Below, one piece after another: positions 7,799 to 16,971 of a stretch of 64,000 nucleotides of DNA. The notes beneath the pieces were generated by a model, which did no database searches, was not told where the DNA came from, and saw only the letters and a list, made by a program, of their open reading frames with translations. This DNA comes from Azospirillum endophyticum (GTDB lineage Bacteria > Pseudomonadota > Alphaproteobacteria > Azospirillales > Azospirillaceae). The stretch covers positions 44,919 through 108,918 of the forward strand of contig NZ_JAENHM010000017.1 of NCBI RefSeq assembly GCF_016595245.1. The letters run 5' to 3'. The position numbers and the translations under genes were made by a program. Numbering within the stretch: position 1 is the stretch's first letter; each line of letters opens with the position of its first letter.

Positions 7799-8987
7799 TC
7801 CGTCACCGTCGCCCCGGCCGGCCGGAGCGGCTCCGGCCGCCGCCGGTCCGGTGCTCCGCCCGCTCGTCCTGTGCGCGGCGCTCTACGCCGCCGGCCTCAT
7901 CGCCGTCTGGGTGCCGTGGTTCCTCGGCTTCATCAGCCTGGACGTGGATATCCCTCCCGTCGCCTGGCACGCCCACGAGCTGCTGTTCGGCTTCGTGCCG
8001 GCCGCCATCGCCGCGGTCCTGCCGGTGGCCGGGCCGGGCCGGACAGGGTGCCGGCCAGGGCGCTGGCCAGGGCGCTGGATGCCCGCCGGGCTGGTCGCGG
8101 CATGGCTGGCGGGGCGGCTGGGGGTCGCCGCGTCGCCCACCCTCGGCCCCCTGGCGACCGCACTGGCCGCCCTGCTGTTCCCCCTGGCGCTCGCCGCCCT
8201 GGCCGGGCGGGAGATCGCGGCGGGGAACCGGCGTATCCTGACGGCCCACGGCGTGCTGTGCGTCCTGATCGGTGCCCAGATCCTCTTCCATTGGGAACTG
8301 TGGCGCTTCGGGCAGAGCGTTTGCGGCACACGCTTGGCCGTGGCGGCGATGGTGACGCCGGTCATGCTGGCCGGCGGCTGGGGCCGGTCGGACCCTGCCG
8401 GGCCGCACCCGATCGGCAGGTCGTCGATCCTCTTCCGCCTGGACAGGCTGGCGGCAGGTCTCGGGATCCTGGCCCTGACCGCCTGGGTCCTGGCCGGCCG
8501 CGGGAGCGTGGACCGGATGATGCGCGGGACATTGCTTCTGTCGGCGGGAATCGCGCTGTCAATCGCGTTGCCGGTGGCGTTCGCCCGCAGGCCGCGACCG
8601 TTTGGGCAACTTTGCGGGATGGCCGCTCCGTTCACCGTCACCGCTTCTGTCACCCGTGCTTTCGTTCCGGCCGGTTTCCTGGCCGCCGCCTGGGCCTCGT
8701 TCACCGCCGTCCCCGCCTATGACGGTGTGGCGGTGCACGCATGGACGGCGGGCGCCGTCGGCGGCATGATGCTGGCGGCGGCGGATCGTTCCAGACCGGT
8801 GCGCCCCCTCTCGTGGCCGACAGCCGTGATCCCCGTCGCCGTGACGGTTGGCGCCGTCACACGGATCGCCGCCGCTCTCGCCCCGCAACAGACGATGCTG
8901 CTGGTTCCGTTGTCCGGCATCGCCTGGATCATCGCCTTTCTGCTGTTCGGCATCGCCTGCTGCCGCTCCACCCCGATGAGGCTTTGA
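7788..8987 (+). CDS. NnrS family protein (second, diverged copy)
   Basis: Second NnrS-like membrane protein, about 399 residues, recognised by WHAHELLFGFVPAAIAAVLPVAG near residues 61-83 and a similar multi-helix layout. ATG 7788 lies inside the end of the first copy and fits translational coupling; longer in-frame starts extend into a region already coding for the first copy. It is clearly diverged from its neighbour. A short Arg/Gly-rich tandem (GRWPGRW) interrupts the second helix region. The two together suggest a duplicated or heteromeric NnrS unit. Confidence 0.85.
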   Translation: MSADPSPSPRPAGAAPAAAGPVLRPLVLCAALYAAGLIAVWVPWFLGFISLDVDIPPVAWHAHELLFGFVPAAIAAVLPVAGPGRTGCRPGRWPGRWMPAGLVAAWLAGRLGVAASPTLGPLATALAALLFPLALAALAGREIAAGNRRILTAHGVLCVLIGAQILFHWELWRFGQSVCGTRLAVAAMVTPVMLAGGWGRSDPAGPHPIGRSSILFRLDRLAAGLGILALTAWVLAGRGSVDRMMRGTLLLSAGIALSIALPVAFARRPRPFGQLCGMAAPFTVTASVTRAFVPAGFLAAAWASFTAVPAYDGVAVHAWTAGAVGGMMLAAADRSRPVRPLSWPTAVIPVAVTVGAVTRIAAALAPQQTMLLVPLSGIAWIIAFLLFGIACCRSTPMRL

Positions 8988-9183
8988 GGACGCGGCAGGC
9001 GTTCACCGGGCGGCCTTTTTCAAGTCGCCCAGGCCGGTACCGTCCCCCCCTGCGATCTTCCGGTGCCGCCGTGATGTCGACCGGCTGGACGGCGGGGCAT
9101 CGAGGATTTTCATCCCGGCATTGCCGCGGAACACCGCTTGGTATAGGAATAATAGCACATTCTAAAATCACGGAGCCGCTGCC

Positions 9184-9957
9184 ATGCCCGCCGATTGCCT
9201 GAATCCCGCCGCTCATGCCGCTGCCCCCGGCGGCCGTCCTTCCAGCAGCCTTCCCCATTGGGTGGCGGAGCCGCCGGAAGCGCCGGAGGGGCTGGTGCCC
9301 GGATCGCGCTTCCATGAAGAGCAATGGGTGATGGCCGCCGGCATGCTCGCCCGCGGCGCGTCCTTCCTCAACGTCTCGCGCGCCATGGGGTGCAGCCGCA
9401 CCACCCTGTGGCGGGCCTATTACGGAGCAAAGGACTTTCGGCGGCGGGTGTGGTGGGAACGCCAGACGCTGAACCGCGAATCCGACCTCCGGCTCGCCTC
9501 CCTGCACGGGCTGTTGGCGGAGCAGCTGGAACGGCTGGTGTCGGCCGGCGATCCCGCCACCATCCGCTGGCTGGCCGACCGGCTCGGTCTGTTCTCCACC
9601 CTCGACGACACCAAGGCGCCGGGTGCGGCGGCCGGACCGTTGCCCGGTCCGCTCCCTGATCCCGTGTCCGCTCTGGCGGCCCAGCCGCTCCCGGATGACG
9701 ACCCCGACGGCGACCCCGGCATCGCCGCGGTCGCCGCCGCTGCCGCCGCAATCGCCGACGACGATGACGATTCCGTGCCCGGCGCCTTCCGCGAACGCAC
9801 CCCGCCCGACCCCAGGGCGGTCGCCGCCATCCTCGCCCAGCCGGAGGCCGAGGGGCCGAAGGGCGTCTATCCCTGGACCCTCAACCCCGACGACCCCTAT
9901 CCCAATCTCGGCTCGGCGCAGGAGCGCCGGGGCGACAAGGGGGCGTTCCGCCGGTGA
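9184..9957 (+). CDS. Hypothetical HTH-containing protein with acidic C-terminal half
   Basis: I do not recognise a named family. Residues about 45-85 (FHEEQWVMAAGMLARG through SRTTLWRAYYGAKDF) look like a resolvase/terminase-small-subunit style HTH of the 'how-to-choose-when-cells-are-copied' homeodomain-like type. This is followed by a helical segment (residues 90-140) and a low-complexity Pro/Ala/Asp-rich tail with a DDDDD run near residue 195. It starts 7 bp after a GGAG site. It stands alone between nnrS and the convergent amide operon. A DNA-binding role is plausible but unproven. Confidence 0.6.
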   Translation: MPADCLNPAAHAAAPGGRPSSSLPHWVAEPPEAPEGLVPGSRFHEEQWVMAAGMLARGASFLNVSRAMGCSRTTLWRAYYGAKDFRRRVWWERQTLNRESDLRLASLHGLLAEQLERLVSAGDPATIRWLADRLGLFSTLDDTKAPGAAAGPLPGPLPDPVSALAAQPLPDDDPDGDPGIAAVAAAAAAIADDDDDSVPGAFRERTPPDPRAVAAILAQPEAEGPKGVYPWTLNPDDPYPNLGSAQERRGDKGAFRR

Positions 9958-10074
9958 AGGGATGGCCGGTGAACGGATGGAACGCTGAACAGGGCGGGCC
10001 GCCATGGTTCACCCGGTTTCAAACGTTCCATCCGCCGCCCGGCCGCCGCCCGCAGACCCCCGCGGACGTCCGCC

Positions 10075-10419
10075 TCAGTGGCTGATCATCCACGGCCGCG
10101 CGGTCGGGAAGCCCTTGGCCCCGTCGGGGGTGCGCAGCACCGACCGCCCCTTTCCGCTGCTTCCGCAGCCGCAGCCGGGGCCGTGCTTATGCTTGGGGCC
10201 GACCTCGGACAGCAGGCTCGGCCGGTCGGCGCTGCGCTCGTTGGTGGCGTGGGCCGTCCGCGTCGCGGCGGAGACGGTGGAGAAGGCCGGCGTCCTGCGG
10301 ATCACCCGCCGCGACGGCACCTCGCAATAGGGACAGGGCTGCGGCAGGCTGCTTTCCGCCATCGGCCGCATCTCGGTGAAGTCGCCGCAGGTCGGGCACT
10401 CGTAATCGTACATCGGCAT
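10075..10419 (-). CDS. fmdB: FmdB-type zinc-ribbon protein
   Basis: Small putative regulatory protein (114 residues) of the FmdB family, first described beside formamidase in Methylophilus. The N-terminal zinc ribbon MYDYECPTCGDF with a second CPYC pair binds zinc (residues about 8-35). A second Cys/Gly/His-rich patch (KHKHGPGCGCGSSGKG) near residue 80 is extra and could bind another metal. It is the last gene of the minus-strand operon, 24 bp after fmdA, with a strong AGGAAGGAGG ribosome site. Confidence 0.9.
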   Translation of the reverse strand: MPMYDYECPTCGDFTEMRPMAESSLPQPCPYCEVPSRRVIRRTPAFSTVSAATRTAHATNERSADRPSLLSEVGPKHKHGPGCGCGSSGKGRSVLRTPDGAKGFPTARPWMISH

Positions 10420-10443
10420 GGCGCCGCCTCCTTCCTCTGCCGG

Positions 10444-11676
10444 TTACACGCGGTCGGGGGCGACCGGCATGTCGACGTCGCCGCTGATGAACTTGGTCGG
10501 GCCGTCGGCGTTGGGCGTGATGTCGAAGTCGAAGATCTGCGTCGGCAGGAACAGGGTGGCGCAGGCGTTGGGCACGTCGACCACGCCGCTGATGTGGCCC
10601 TGGACCGGGGCGGTGCCGAGGATCGAATAGGCCTGGGCGCCGGAATAGCCGAACTTCTTCAGGTATTCGATGGCGTTCAGGCAGGCCTGCCGGTAGGCGA
10701 CATGGACGTCCAGGTAATGCTGCTCGCCCGCCTCGTCGACCGAGATGCCCTCGAAGATCAGGTAGTCGTTGTAGGTGGGCACGATCGGGCTGGGCTTGAA
10801 GATCGGGTTCCTGATCCCGTACTTCGCCATGCCGTCCTTGATCAGGTTCACCTTCAGGTGCGCCCAGCCCGCCATCTCGATGGCGCCGCAGAAGGTGATC
10901 TCGCCGTCGCCCTGGCTGAAATGCAGGTCGCCCATCGACAGGCCGGCGCCCTTCACATAGACCGGGAAATAGATGCGCGAGCCGCGCGACAGATCCTTGA
11001 TGTCGCAGTTGCCGCCATGCTCGCGCGGCGGCACGGTGCGCGCGCCCTCCGCCGCCGCCTTGTCGCGGGCCTCGCCCTTCAGCCGGCCCATATGGGCGGT
11101 CGGCGCATAGGGCGGGTTGGCGAGGCCGGGAACCCGGGTCGGGTTGGTGTCGATCAGCGCCTGCTCGCGCTTGTTCCACTTGGCCAGCAGGTCGTGCGAC
11201 GGCAGGCAGCCGATCAGGCCGGGATGGATCAGCCCGGCGAAGCGCACGCCCGGAATGTGGCGCGACTTGGTGAACATGCCCTCGAAATCCCAGATCGACT
11301 TCTGGGCCAGCGGAAAATGCTCGGTCAGGAAGCCGCCGCCGTTCTGCTTGGAGAAGAAGCCGTTGAAGCCCCACTGCTGCTGCGGGAAGGCGCCGATGTC
11401 CAGCAAATCGACCACCAGCAGGTCGCCCGGCTCGGCCCCCTCGACCCCGACCGGGCCGGACAGGAAATGGACCTGGCTGAGGTCGACGTCGCGCACGTCG
11501 GCGGCATCGTCGTCGTTTTTGATCTGGCCGCCGGTCCAGTCGTAGCATTCCAGGATGAAGTCGTCGCCCGGCTTCACCGTCACTGCCATCGGGATGTCCG
11601 GATGCCAGCGGTTGTGGATCATGTCGTTCTCGTAGGGAGACTGCGACAGGTCGGCCTTGATCAGGGTGTCAGCCAT
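10444..11676 (-). CDS. fmdA: Formamidase
   Basis: Hydrolyses formamide to formate and ammonia in the cytoplasm (FmdA/AmdA acetamidase-formamidase family). The 410-residue product has the family's characteristic segments: HNRWHPDIPMAVTVKPGD near residue 20, then HIPGVRFAGLIHPGL, REHGGNCDIKDLSRGSRIYFPV and SMGDLHFSQGDGEI, with the conserved metal-site His and Asp residues. Length matches the roughly 407-residue Methylophilus enzyme. It is separated from the upstream chemoreceptor-fusion gene by 174 bp containing a large stem-loop repeat. Its place in the operon links formamide breakdown to the upstream amide/urea transporter. Confidence 0.95.
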   Translation of the reverse strand: MADTLIKADLSQSPYENDMIHNRWHPDIPMAVTVKPGDDFILECYDWTGGQIKNDDDAADVRDVDLSQVHFLSGPVGVEGAEPGDLLVVDLLDIGAFPQQQWGFNGFFSKQNGGGFLTEHFPLAQKSIWDFEGMFTKSRHIPGVRFAGLIHPGLIGCLPSHDLLAKWNKREQALIDTNPTRVPGLANPPYAPTAHMGRLKGEARDKAAAEGARTVPPREHGGNCDIKDLSRGSRIYFPVYVKGAGLSMGDLHFSQGDGEITFCGAIEMAGWAHLKVNLIKDGMAKYGIRNPIFKPSPIVPTYNDYLIFEGISVDEAGEQHYLDVHVAYRQACLNAIEYLKKFGYSGAQAYSILGTAPVQGHISGVVDVPNACATLFLPTQIFDFDITPNADGPTKFISGDVDMPVAPDRV

Positions 11677-11731
11677 GGTTTGCTCTTCCTTGTTTTGCGG
11701 ATTGTTGAGCGGTGTTGGCGTGGTCGCACGG

Positions 11732-11836
11732 CCCCCACCCCGACCCTCCCCCGCTGGGCGGGGGAGGGGGAGAGGAGCCTTGTCGGTGCGGCGGCAGTCC
11801 CCTCCTCCGCCCAGCGGGGGAGGGTTAGGGTGGGGG
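11732..11836. repeat. GC-rich intergenic stem-loop repeat, copy 1
   Basis: Two 30-bp arms, 11732-11761 and 11807-11836, are reverse complements with two mismatches. They consist of C-rich runs (CCCCCACCCCGACCC and GGGTTAGGGTGGGGG). The loop contains TTGTCGGTGCGGCGGCAGTC. A relative of this element lies in the same operon at 17922-18090. The structure would form a very stable hairpin in the mRNA between the fusion gene and fmdA. Confidence 0.8.
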
Positions 11837-11850
11837 CACCGGCGGGAGAC

Positions 11851-14268
11851 CTAAGCCGCCAGTTCCCGGAAGCCGTCCGGGAAGGGATTCGGCTCGATCA
11901 GGTCCCGGGTCTCGAAGACCACGTCGAACTGGCCGTCGCGCCGGGCGCGGCCGATGCGGGTCCGGGTCCACAGGTGATGGTTCTCGTGGATGCGCAGGGG
12001 GCCGGCCGGCGCCCCGGCGAACTCGATGCCGGGCGAGGCGGCGGCGACGCGCGCCACGTCGAAGCTGCCGGCCTTTTCCACCGCCAGCTTCCACAGCCAG
12101 GGGCCGAGATAGGCGTTGTGGGTGACGTCGCCGATGACGCTGTCCGCCCCCCACATCGCCTTGAAGGCGGCGACGAAGGCGCGGTTGGCCGGCAGCTCCA
12201 GGCTCTGGAAATACTTGGCGCAGGTGAAGGCGCCGGCGATGTTGTCGCCGCCGATGCCCATCATCTCGTCCTCGGTGACGCTGTTGGTCATCAGGATCTG
12301 GCGGTCCAGCTCGATCCCGGCCGCCTTCAGCTGCTTGTAGAAGGCGACGTTCGACCCGCCGACGACGATGGCGTAGATCACGTCGGGCTTGGCCGCCCTG
12401 ATGCGCGCGACGATGCTCTCGAAGCGGGTGTCGCCGAGTTCGGCATACTCCTCGCCGACGACGCGGCAGCCCTTGGCCTCGATGTGGCGCCGGGCGATGG
12501 CGTTGGAGGCGCGCGGCCAGATATAGTCCGACCCGACCAGGAAGAAGCTCTTGGCTTTCTTCTCGCGCATCACCCAGTCCAGCCCGGCCAGGATCTGCTG
12601 CGTCGCCTCCTGCCCGGTGTAGATGACGTGTTTGGACTGCTCCAGCCCCTCGTAGAAGGTCGGGTAGTAGAGCAGGCCGTCGCGCTTCTCCAGCACCGGC
12701 AGCACCTCCTTGCGCGAGGCCGAGGTCCAGCAGCCGAAGATCGCCGCCACCTTGTCCTGCGCCAGCAGCTTGTCGGCGCGCCCGGCGAAGATCGGCCAGT
12801 CGCTGGCGCCGTCCTCCTGGACGATCTCGATCCGCCGGCCCAGCACGCCGCCGGCCTCGTTGATCTGCTGGATCGCCAGCATCTCCGCCTGGATCGACCC
12901 GCCCTCGCTCAGCGCCATGGTGCCGGTGGCGGAATGCAGGATGCCGACCTTCACCGCCTCGTCGGTGACGGCGATGCCGCTCTTGTTCACCACGGCGGTG
13001 GCCGGCGCGCCGGCAGCCAGCCCCTGGGTGCGCCGCACCGTGGCGGCGGCCAGCCGTCCTGCGACTGAGGCGCGGCGGCGCAGCGCCGATTGCAGGCTGA
13101 CCTCCGCCAGGAAGTTGTTGACCTCGCGGCTCAGCTCGTCGGCATGGCCGGCCACCTGGGAGGCGACGCCCAGCACCTGCCCGGCCGCCATGCCGGTGTC
13201 GGACGCCGCCTCCGAGACCCCGGTGATGTTGGACGCCACGCTTTCGGTGCCGCGTGCCGCTTCCTGGACGTTGCGGGCGATCTCGCCGGTCGCCGCCCCC
13301 TGCTGTTCGACCGCGGCGGCGATGGCGGCGGCGATCTCGTTGATCTCGGCGATGGTACCGGCGATGGAGCGGATGGCGGCCACCGCCTCGGCCGTCGCCG
13401 ACTGGATGGCGCCGACCTGGGTGGCGATGTCCTCCGTCGCCCGGGCGGTCTGGTTGGCCAGCGTCTTGACCTCGCTGGCGACGACGGCGAAGCCCTTGCC
13501 GGCCTCCCCCGCCCGCGCGGCTTCGATGGTGGCGTTCAGCGCCAGCAGGTTGGTCTGGCCGGCGATGCCCTGGATCAGCCCGATCACCTGCCCGATCCGC
13601 CCGGCGCTGTCGGCCAGGCTCTGCACCACCGCGTCGGTGCGGCGGGTGTCGGCGACCGCCTTGCCGGCGATGGCGGCCGAGGACGCGACCTGCCGGCCGA
13701 TCTCCTGGATCGAAGCCGACAGCTCCTCGGTCGCCGTCGCCACGGTCTGGACGTTCATCGACGCCTGGGCCGAGGATTGCGACATAGCCGCCGACAGCCG
13801 GTTGCTGCGCTCGGCGGTGTCGCTCATCGCCGTGGCGGTTTCCGTCATCTCGCCGGCGGCCGACGAGACGGTCTGCACCAGCCGGCCGACCTTGCTCTCG
13901 AAATCGCGGGTCAGCGCCTCCAGCCGCGCGGCGCGCTCCTCGCTCGCCTTACGTTCGGCCTCGCGCTCCGCCTCCCGGGCCTCGCGCAGCTCCGCGGCGG
14001 CGGCGATGCGGTCGAGGGCGTCGGCAAGCTCCTGCACCGGATCGTCGCCCGGATCGTTCCCCGTGCCCGACAGAGCCGCGGCGCGGGTGCCGAGCGGACC
14101 GAGCGCGGCGTCCCGCCGGTGCGCAAAGGCGGCGGCGGCGGCCGCCAGCGCCGCGGAAACGACGAGGCCGGCGGTCGCCACGTCGGTCGAACCGGTCAGC
14201 GGCACCGCCATGGCGGACAGCAGGGCGACCACGGCACAGGCGGTGGATGCGGACTTCGCAGCAGTCAT
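11851..14268 (-). CDS. Methyl-accepting chemoreceptor fused to an amide/urea-binding (UrtA/FmdD-like) domain
   Basis: Predicted chemotaxis receptor with an unusual C-terminal ligand domain. From ATG 14268 (AGAGGGA site upstream) the 805-residue product has two hydrophobic segments (about 8-26 and 28-49), then a helical stretch and the MCP signalling domain with the hairpin tip [19 protein letters not shown] (about 250-268). From about residue 437 to the end it is a full UrtA/FmdD-type binding protein ([47 protein letters not shown]) closely similar to the operon's own binding protein. I see no hydrophobic segment between the two domains, so both should lie in the cytoplasm. The linker ([19 protein letters not shown]) resembles a decayed leader. 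It follows the transporter genes and precedes fmdA. Confidence 0.9.
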   Translation of the reverse strand: MTAAKSASTACAVVALLSAMAVPLTGSTDVATAGLVVSAALAAAAAAFAHRRDAALGPLGTRAAALSGTGNDPGDDPVQELADALDRIAAAAELREAREAEREAERKASEERAARLEALTRDFESKVGRLVQTVSSAAGEMTETATAMSDTAERSNRLSAAMSQSSAQASMNVQTVATATEELSASIQEIGRQVASSAAIAGKAVADTRRTDAVVQSLADSAGRIGQVIGLIQGIAGQTNLLALNATIEAARAGEAGKGFAVVASEVKTLANQTARATEDIATQVGAIQSATAEAVAAIRSIAGTIAEINEIAAAIAAAVEQQGAATGEIARNVQEAARGTESVASNITGVSEAASDTGMAAGQVLGVASQVAGHADELSREVNNFLAEVSLQSALRRRASVAGRLAAATVRRTQGLAAGAPATAVVNKSGIAVTDEAVKVGILHSATGTMALSEGGSIQAEMLAIQQINEAGGVLGRRIEIVQEDGASDWPIFAGRADKLLAQDKVAAIFGCWTSASRKEVLPVLEKRDGLLYYPTFYEGLEQSKHVIYTGQEATQQILAGLDWVMREKKAKSFFLVGSDYIWPRASNAIARRHIEAKGCRVVGEEYAELGDTRFESIVARIRAAKPDVIYAIVVGGSNVAFYKQLKAAGIELDRQILMTNSVTEDEMMGIGGDNIAGAFTCAKYFQSLELPANRAFVAAFKAMWGADSVIGDVTHNAYLGPWLWKLAVEKAGSFDVARVAAASPGIEFAGAPAGPLRIHENHHLWTRTRIGRARRDGQFDVVFETRDLIEPNPFPDGFRELAA

Positions 14269-14334
14269 GGCGCTTCCCTCTGTGGTGGAGAGGCGGGATG
14301 CGGAAGGGCGGAGGGACGGCAACCTGTCTGGGGG

Positions 14335-15024
14335 TCAGACCGACAGCAGCCGCGCCACCTTGGCCTCGTCGATGCGGTCGCGGCTGTCCTCATGGACGAT
14401 CTCGCCGTTCTCGATCACCAGCACGCGGTCGGCGATGTCGAGCGCGAAGCTCAGCACCTGTTCCGACACGATGATGCTCAGCCCCTTCTCGTCGCGGATG
14501 CGGCGCAGGGTGCGGGCCATCTCGCGGATGATCGACGGCTGGATGCCCTCCGTCGGCTCGTCCAGCAGCAGGACCTTCGGCTTGGTCGCCAGGGCCCGCG
14601 CGATGGCGAGCTGCTGCTGCTGGCCGCCCGACAAATTGCCGCCGCGCCGCCCCTTCATCTCCAGCAGCACCGGGAACAGCTCGTAGAGGTCGCCCGGCAC
14701 GCTGCGTCCGCCATGGACGGTCAGCCCCGTCTCGATGTTCTCCTGAACGGTCATGGCCGGGAAGATCATGCGGCCCTGCGGGACATAGGCGACGCCCTTC
14801 GCCACCCGCTCGTAGCTCTTGAGGCCGGTGATCTCGGTCGCGCCGATGCGGATGGCGCCGGACCGCGCCGGCACGATCCCCATCAGCGACTTCATCAGCG
14901 TCGTCTTGCCCATGCCGTTGCGGCCCATGACGGCGACGATCTCGCCCGGCTCCACCGCGAAGTCGAGCCCGTGCAGGACCTCGCTCTCGCCGTAGGACAC
15001 GCGGAGTTGGTTGACGGACAGCAT
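14335..15024 (-). CDS. urtE: Urea/short-chain amide ABC transporter ATPase UrtE-like
   Basis: LivF/UrtE-type ATPase (229 residues) for a branched-chain-amino-acid-family importer of urea or short amides. Walker A is MGRNGMGKTT (residues about 33-42), the signature is LSGGQQQQLAIARALA, and Walker B is VLLLDEPTEGIQP, where the TEGIQP tail is characteristic of UrtE. It lies 15 bp downstream of urtD. It is probably a heterodimer partner of UrtD. Confidence 0.93.
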   Translation of the reverse strand: MLSVNQLRVSYGESEVLHGLDFAVEPGEIVAVMGRNGMGKTTLMKSLMGIVPARSGAIRIGATEITGLKSYERVAKGVAYVPQGRMIFPAMTVQENIETGLTVHGGRSVPGDLYELFPVLLEMKGRRGGNLSGGQQQQLAIARALATKPKVLLLDEPTEGIQPSIIREMARTLRRIRDEKGLSIIVSEQVLSFALDIADRVLVIENGEIVHEDSRDRIDEAKVARLLSV

Positions 15025-15039
15025 CTGTTGATCCCCCGC

Positions 15040-15786
15040 TCAGTGGCCCAGATAGACTTCGACGACCTTGGGATCGTTCTTCACCCGCTCCATGCTGCCT
15101 TCCGACAGGATCTTCCCCTGGTGCAGCACGGTGACGCGGTGGGCGATGTCCTCAACGAACTTCATGTCGTGCTCGATCACCAGCACCGACCGGTTCTGGA
15201 TGATCTTGTTGAGAAGCTCGGCGGTCTTCCTGCGCTCGTTGACGCTCATGCCGGCGACCGGCTCGTCCAGCATCAGCAGCTCCGGGTCCTGGATCAGCAG
15301 CATGCCGATCTCCAGCCACTGCTTCTGGCCGTGGCTGAGATATTCGGCGCGCTGGTCGAGATTGTCGGCCAGGAAGATCATCTCGGCGATCTCCGCCACC
15401 CGCTCGCGCACCGCGGCGTCGCGCTTGAAGGCGAGCGCGCCGAACACGGTACGGCCGCGGGGATAGGAGATCTCCAGGTTCTCGAACACCGTCAGGTCGT
15501 CGTAGATCGACGGGTTCTGGAACTTGCGCCCGACCCCGGCCTTGACGATCTGATGCTCCTTCATCGCCGTCAGTTCCTTGTTGCGGAACTTGATGGAGCC
15601 GCCGGACGCCTTGGTCCGTCCGCAGATCAGGTCGAGCACCGTGGTCTTGCCGGCGCCGTTCGGGCCGATGATGACGTGGATCTCGTTGCTGTCGACGTAG
15701 AAGGACAGGTCGTTGACCGCCTTGAACCCGTCGAAGGAGACGGTCAGCCCTTCGACCGCCAGCAGGTAATCGGTGGAATTCGCCAT
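15040..15786 (-). CDS. urtD: Urea/short-chain amide ABC transporter ATPase UrtD-like
   Basis: LivG/UrtD-type ATPase (248 residues). Motifs are Walker A GPNGAGKTT (about 41-49), the variant signature LSHGQKQWLEIGMLL typical of UrtD, and Walker B LLMLDEPVAGMS. The C-terminus VVEVYLGH is usual for this family. It is 15 bp from both neighbours in the operon, indicating one transcript with the permeases. Confidence 0.94.
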   Translation of the reverse strand: MANSTDYLLAVEGLTVSFDGFKAVNDLSFYVDSNEIHVIIGPNGAGKTTVLDLICGRTKASGGSIKFRNKELTAMKEHQIVKAGVGRKFQNPSIYDDLTVFENLEISYPRGRTVFGALAFKRDAAVRERVAEIAEMIFLADNLDQRAEYLSHGQKQWLEIGMLLIQDPELLMLDEPVAGMSVNERRKTAELLNKIIQNRSVLVIEHDMKFVEDIAHRVTVLHQGKILSEGSMERVKNDPKVVEVYLGH

Positions 15787-15801
15787 GGGATCCGTCCCTC
15801 C

Positions 15802-16959
15802 TCAATCGGCGGCGGTGTGGGGCGGGATGATCGGCGCGCCGGCATCGGCGGCCTCATCAACCCGTCCGGCCGCCGTCCGGCGCAGCCGCGGCGCGATGAA
15901 TTGCTGGTAGAGACCGGCCAGGCCGTTGGGGAACACCATCACCACGCCGATGAACAGGGCGCCCATGGCGAACAGCCACAGCTCCGGGAAGCTCTCCGAC
16001 AGCATCGTCTTGGCCCAGTTGACCAGCAGCGTGCCGTAGACCGCGCCCAGCAGCGACAGCCGGCCGCCGACCGCGCAGTAGATCACCATCTCGATCGACG
16101 GCACGATGCCGACGAAGGACGGCGACATGAAGCCGACCTGGAGCGTGAACATGGCGCCCCCCACCGCCGACAGCGCCGCCGCGAAGCAGAAGACGAAGAT
16201 CTTGAAGTTGGCGACGTCGTAGCCGGAGAAGCGGACCCGGTCCTCCTTGTCGCGCAGCGCCACCAGGATGCGGCCCAGCTTGGAGCGGCGGACATAGAGG
16301 CACAGCAGGATGCAGCCGATCAGCAAGGCGGCGTTGACGAAGTACAGCACCAGCTTCGCCTCGTCGGTGCGGATGTCCCAGCCCTTCAGCGTGCGGAGAT
16401 CCGTGATGCCGTTGATGCCGCCGGTGTAGCCCTGCTGGCCGACGATCAGGATGGTCAGGATGGCGGCGAAGGCCTGGGTGATGATGGCGAAATAGACGCC
16501 GCCGACCCGCCGCTTGAACATCGCCAGCCCGACGATGAAGGCCAGCAAGGCCGGGACCGCCACCACCGCAATCGTGGCGAAGGTCAGGCTGTGGAACGGC
16601 TCCCAGAACCAGGGCAGCTCCTTCAGCTGGTTCCAGTCCATGAAGTCGGGAATGCCGGGGGTGGACTGGATTTTGGTCGCTTCCGGGCTGGACGCCTCCA
16701 GCTTCAGGAACATCGCCATGCAGTAGCCGCCGATGCCGAAGAAGATGCCCTGCCCCAGCGACAGGATGCCGGCGCTGCCCCAGCACAGCACGAGGCCGAG
16801 CGCCACGAAGGCGTAGGTCAGGTACTTGCCGACCATGTTCAGCCGGAAGATGTCGAGCCCGAGCGGCAGGACGATGACCAGCAGGGCGGCCAGCAGGAGA
16901 ATGCCCACGATGTCGCCGTCGATGCGCCCGACAAGACGGCTTTGAGGGGTGCGCGTCAT
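15802..16959 (-). CDS. urtC: Urea/short-chain amide ABC transporter permease UrtC-like
   Basis: LivM/UrtC-type inner-membrane permease (385 residues) with about ten hydrophobic segments. The family loop ALRDKEDRVRFSGYDVANFK lies near residues 235-254, and the GYTGGINGITDL stretch near 175 is typical for UrtC. It carries a charged C-terminal tail. It starts 12 bp after urtB stops and pairs with UrtB to form the membrane channel. Confidence 0.94.
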   Translation of the reverse strand: MTRTPQSRLVGRIDGDIVGILLLAALLVIVLPLGLDIFRLNMVGKYLTYAFVALGLVLCWGSAGILSLGQGIFFGIGGYCMAMFLKLEASSPEATKIQSTPGIPDFMDWNQLKELPWFWEPFHSLTFATIAVVAVPALLAFIVGLAMFKRRVGGVYFAIITQAFAAILTILIVGQQGYTGGINGITDLRTLKGWDIRTDEAKLVLYFVNAALLIGCILLCLYVRRSKLGRILVALRDKEDRVRFSGYDVANFKIFVFCFAAALSAVGGAMFTLQVGFMSPSFVGIVPSIEMVIYCAVGGRLSLLGAVYGTLLVNWAKTMLSESFPELWLFAMGALFIGVVMVFPNGLAGLYQQFIAPRLRRTAAGRVDEAADAGAPIIPPHTAAD

Positions 16960-16971
16960 GGATATGCCTCC

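Noticed and set aside
8988..9183. Terminator after the second nnrS gene
   Set aside because: A T-run is present (CTTTTTC) but no stable stem precedes it.
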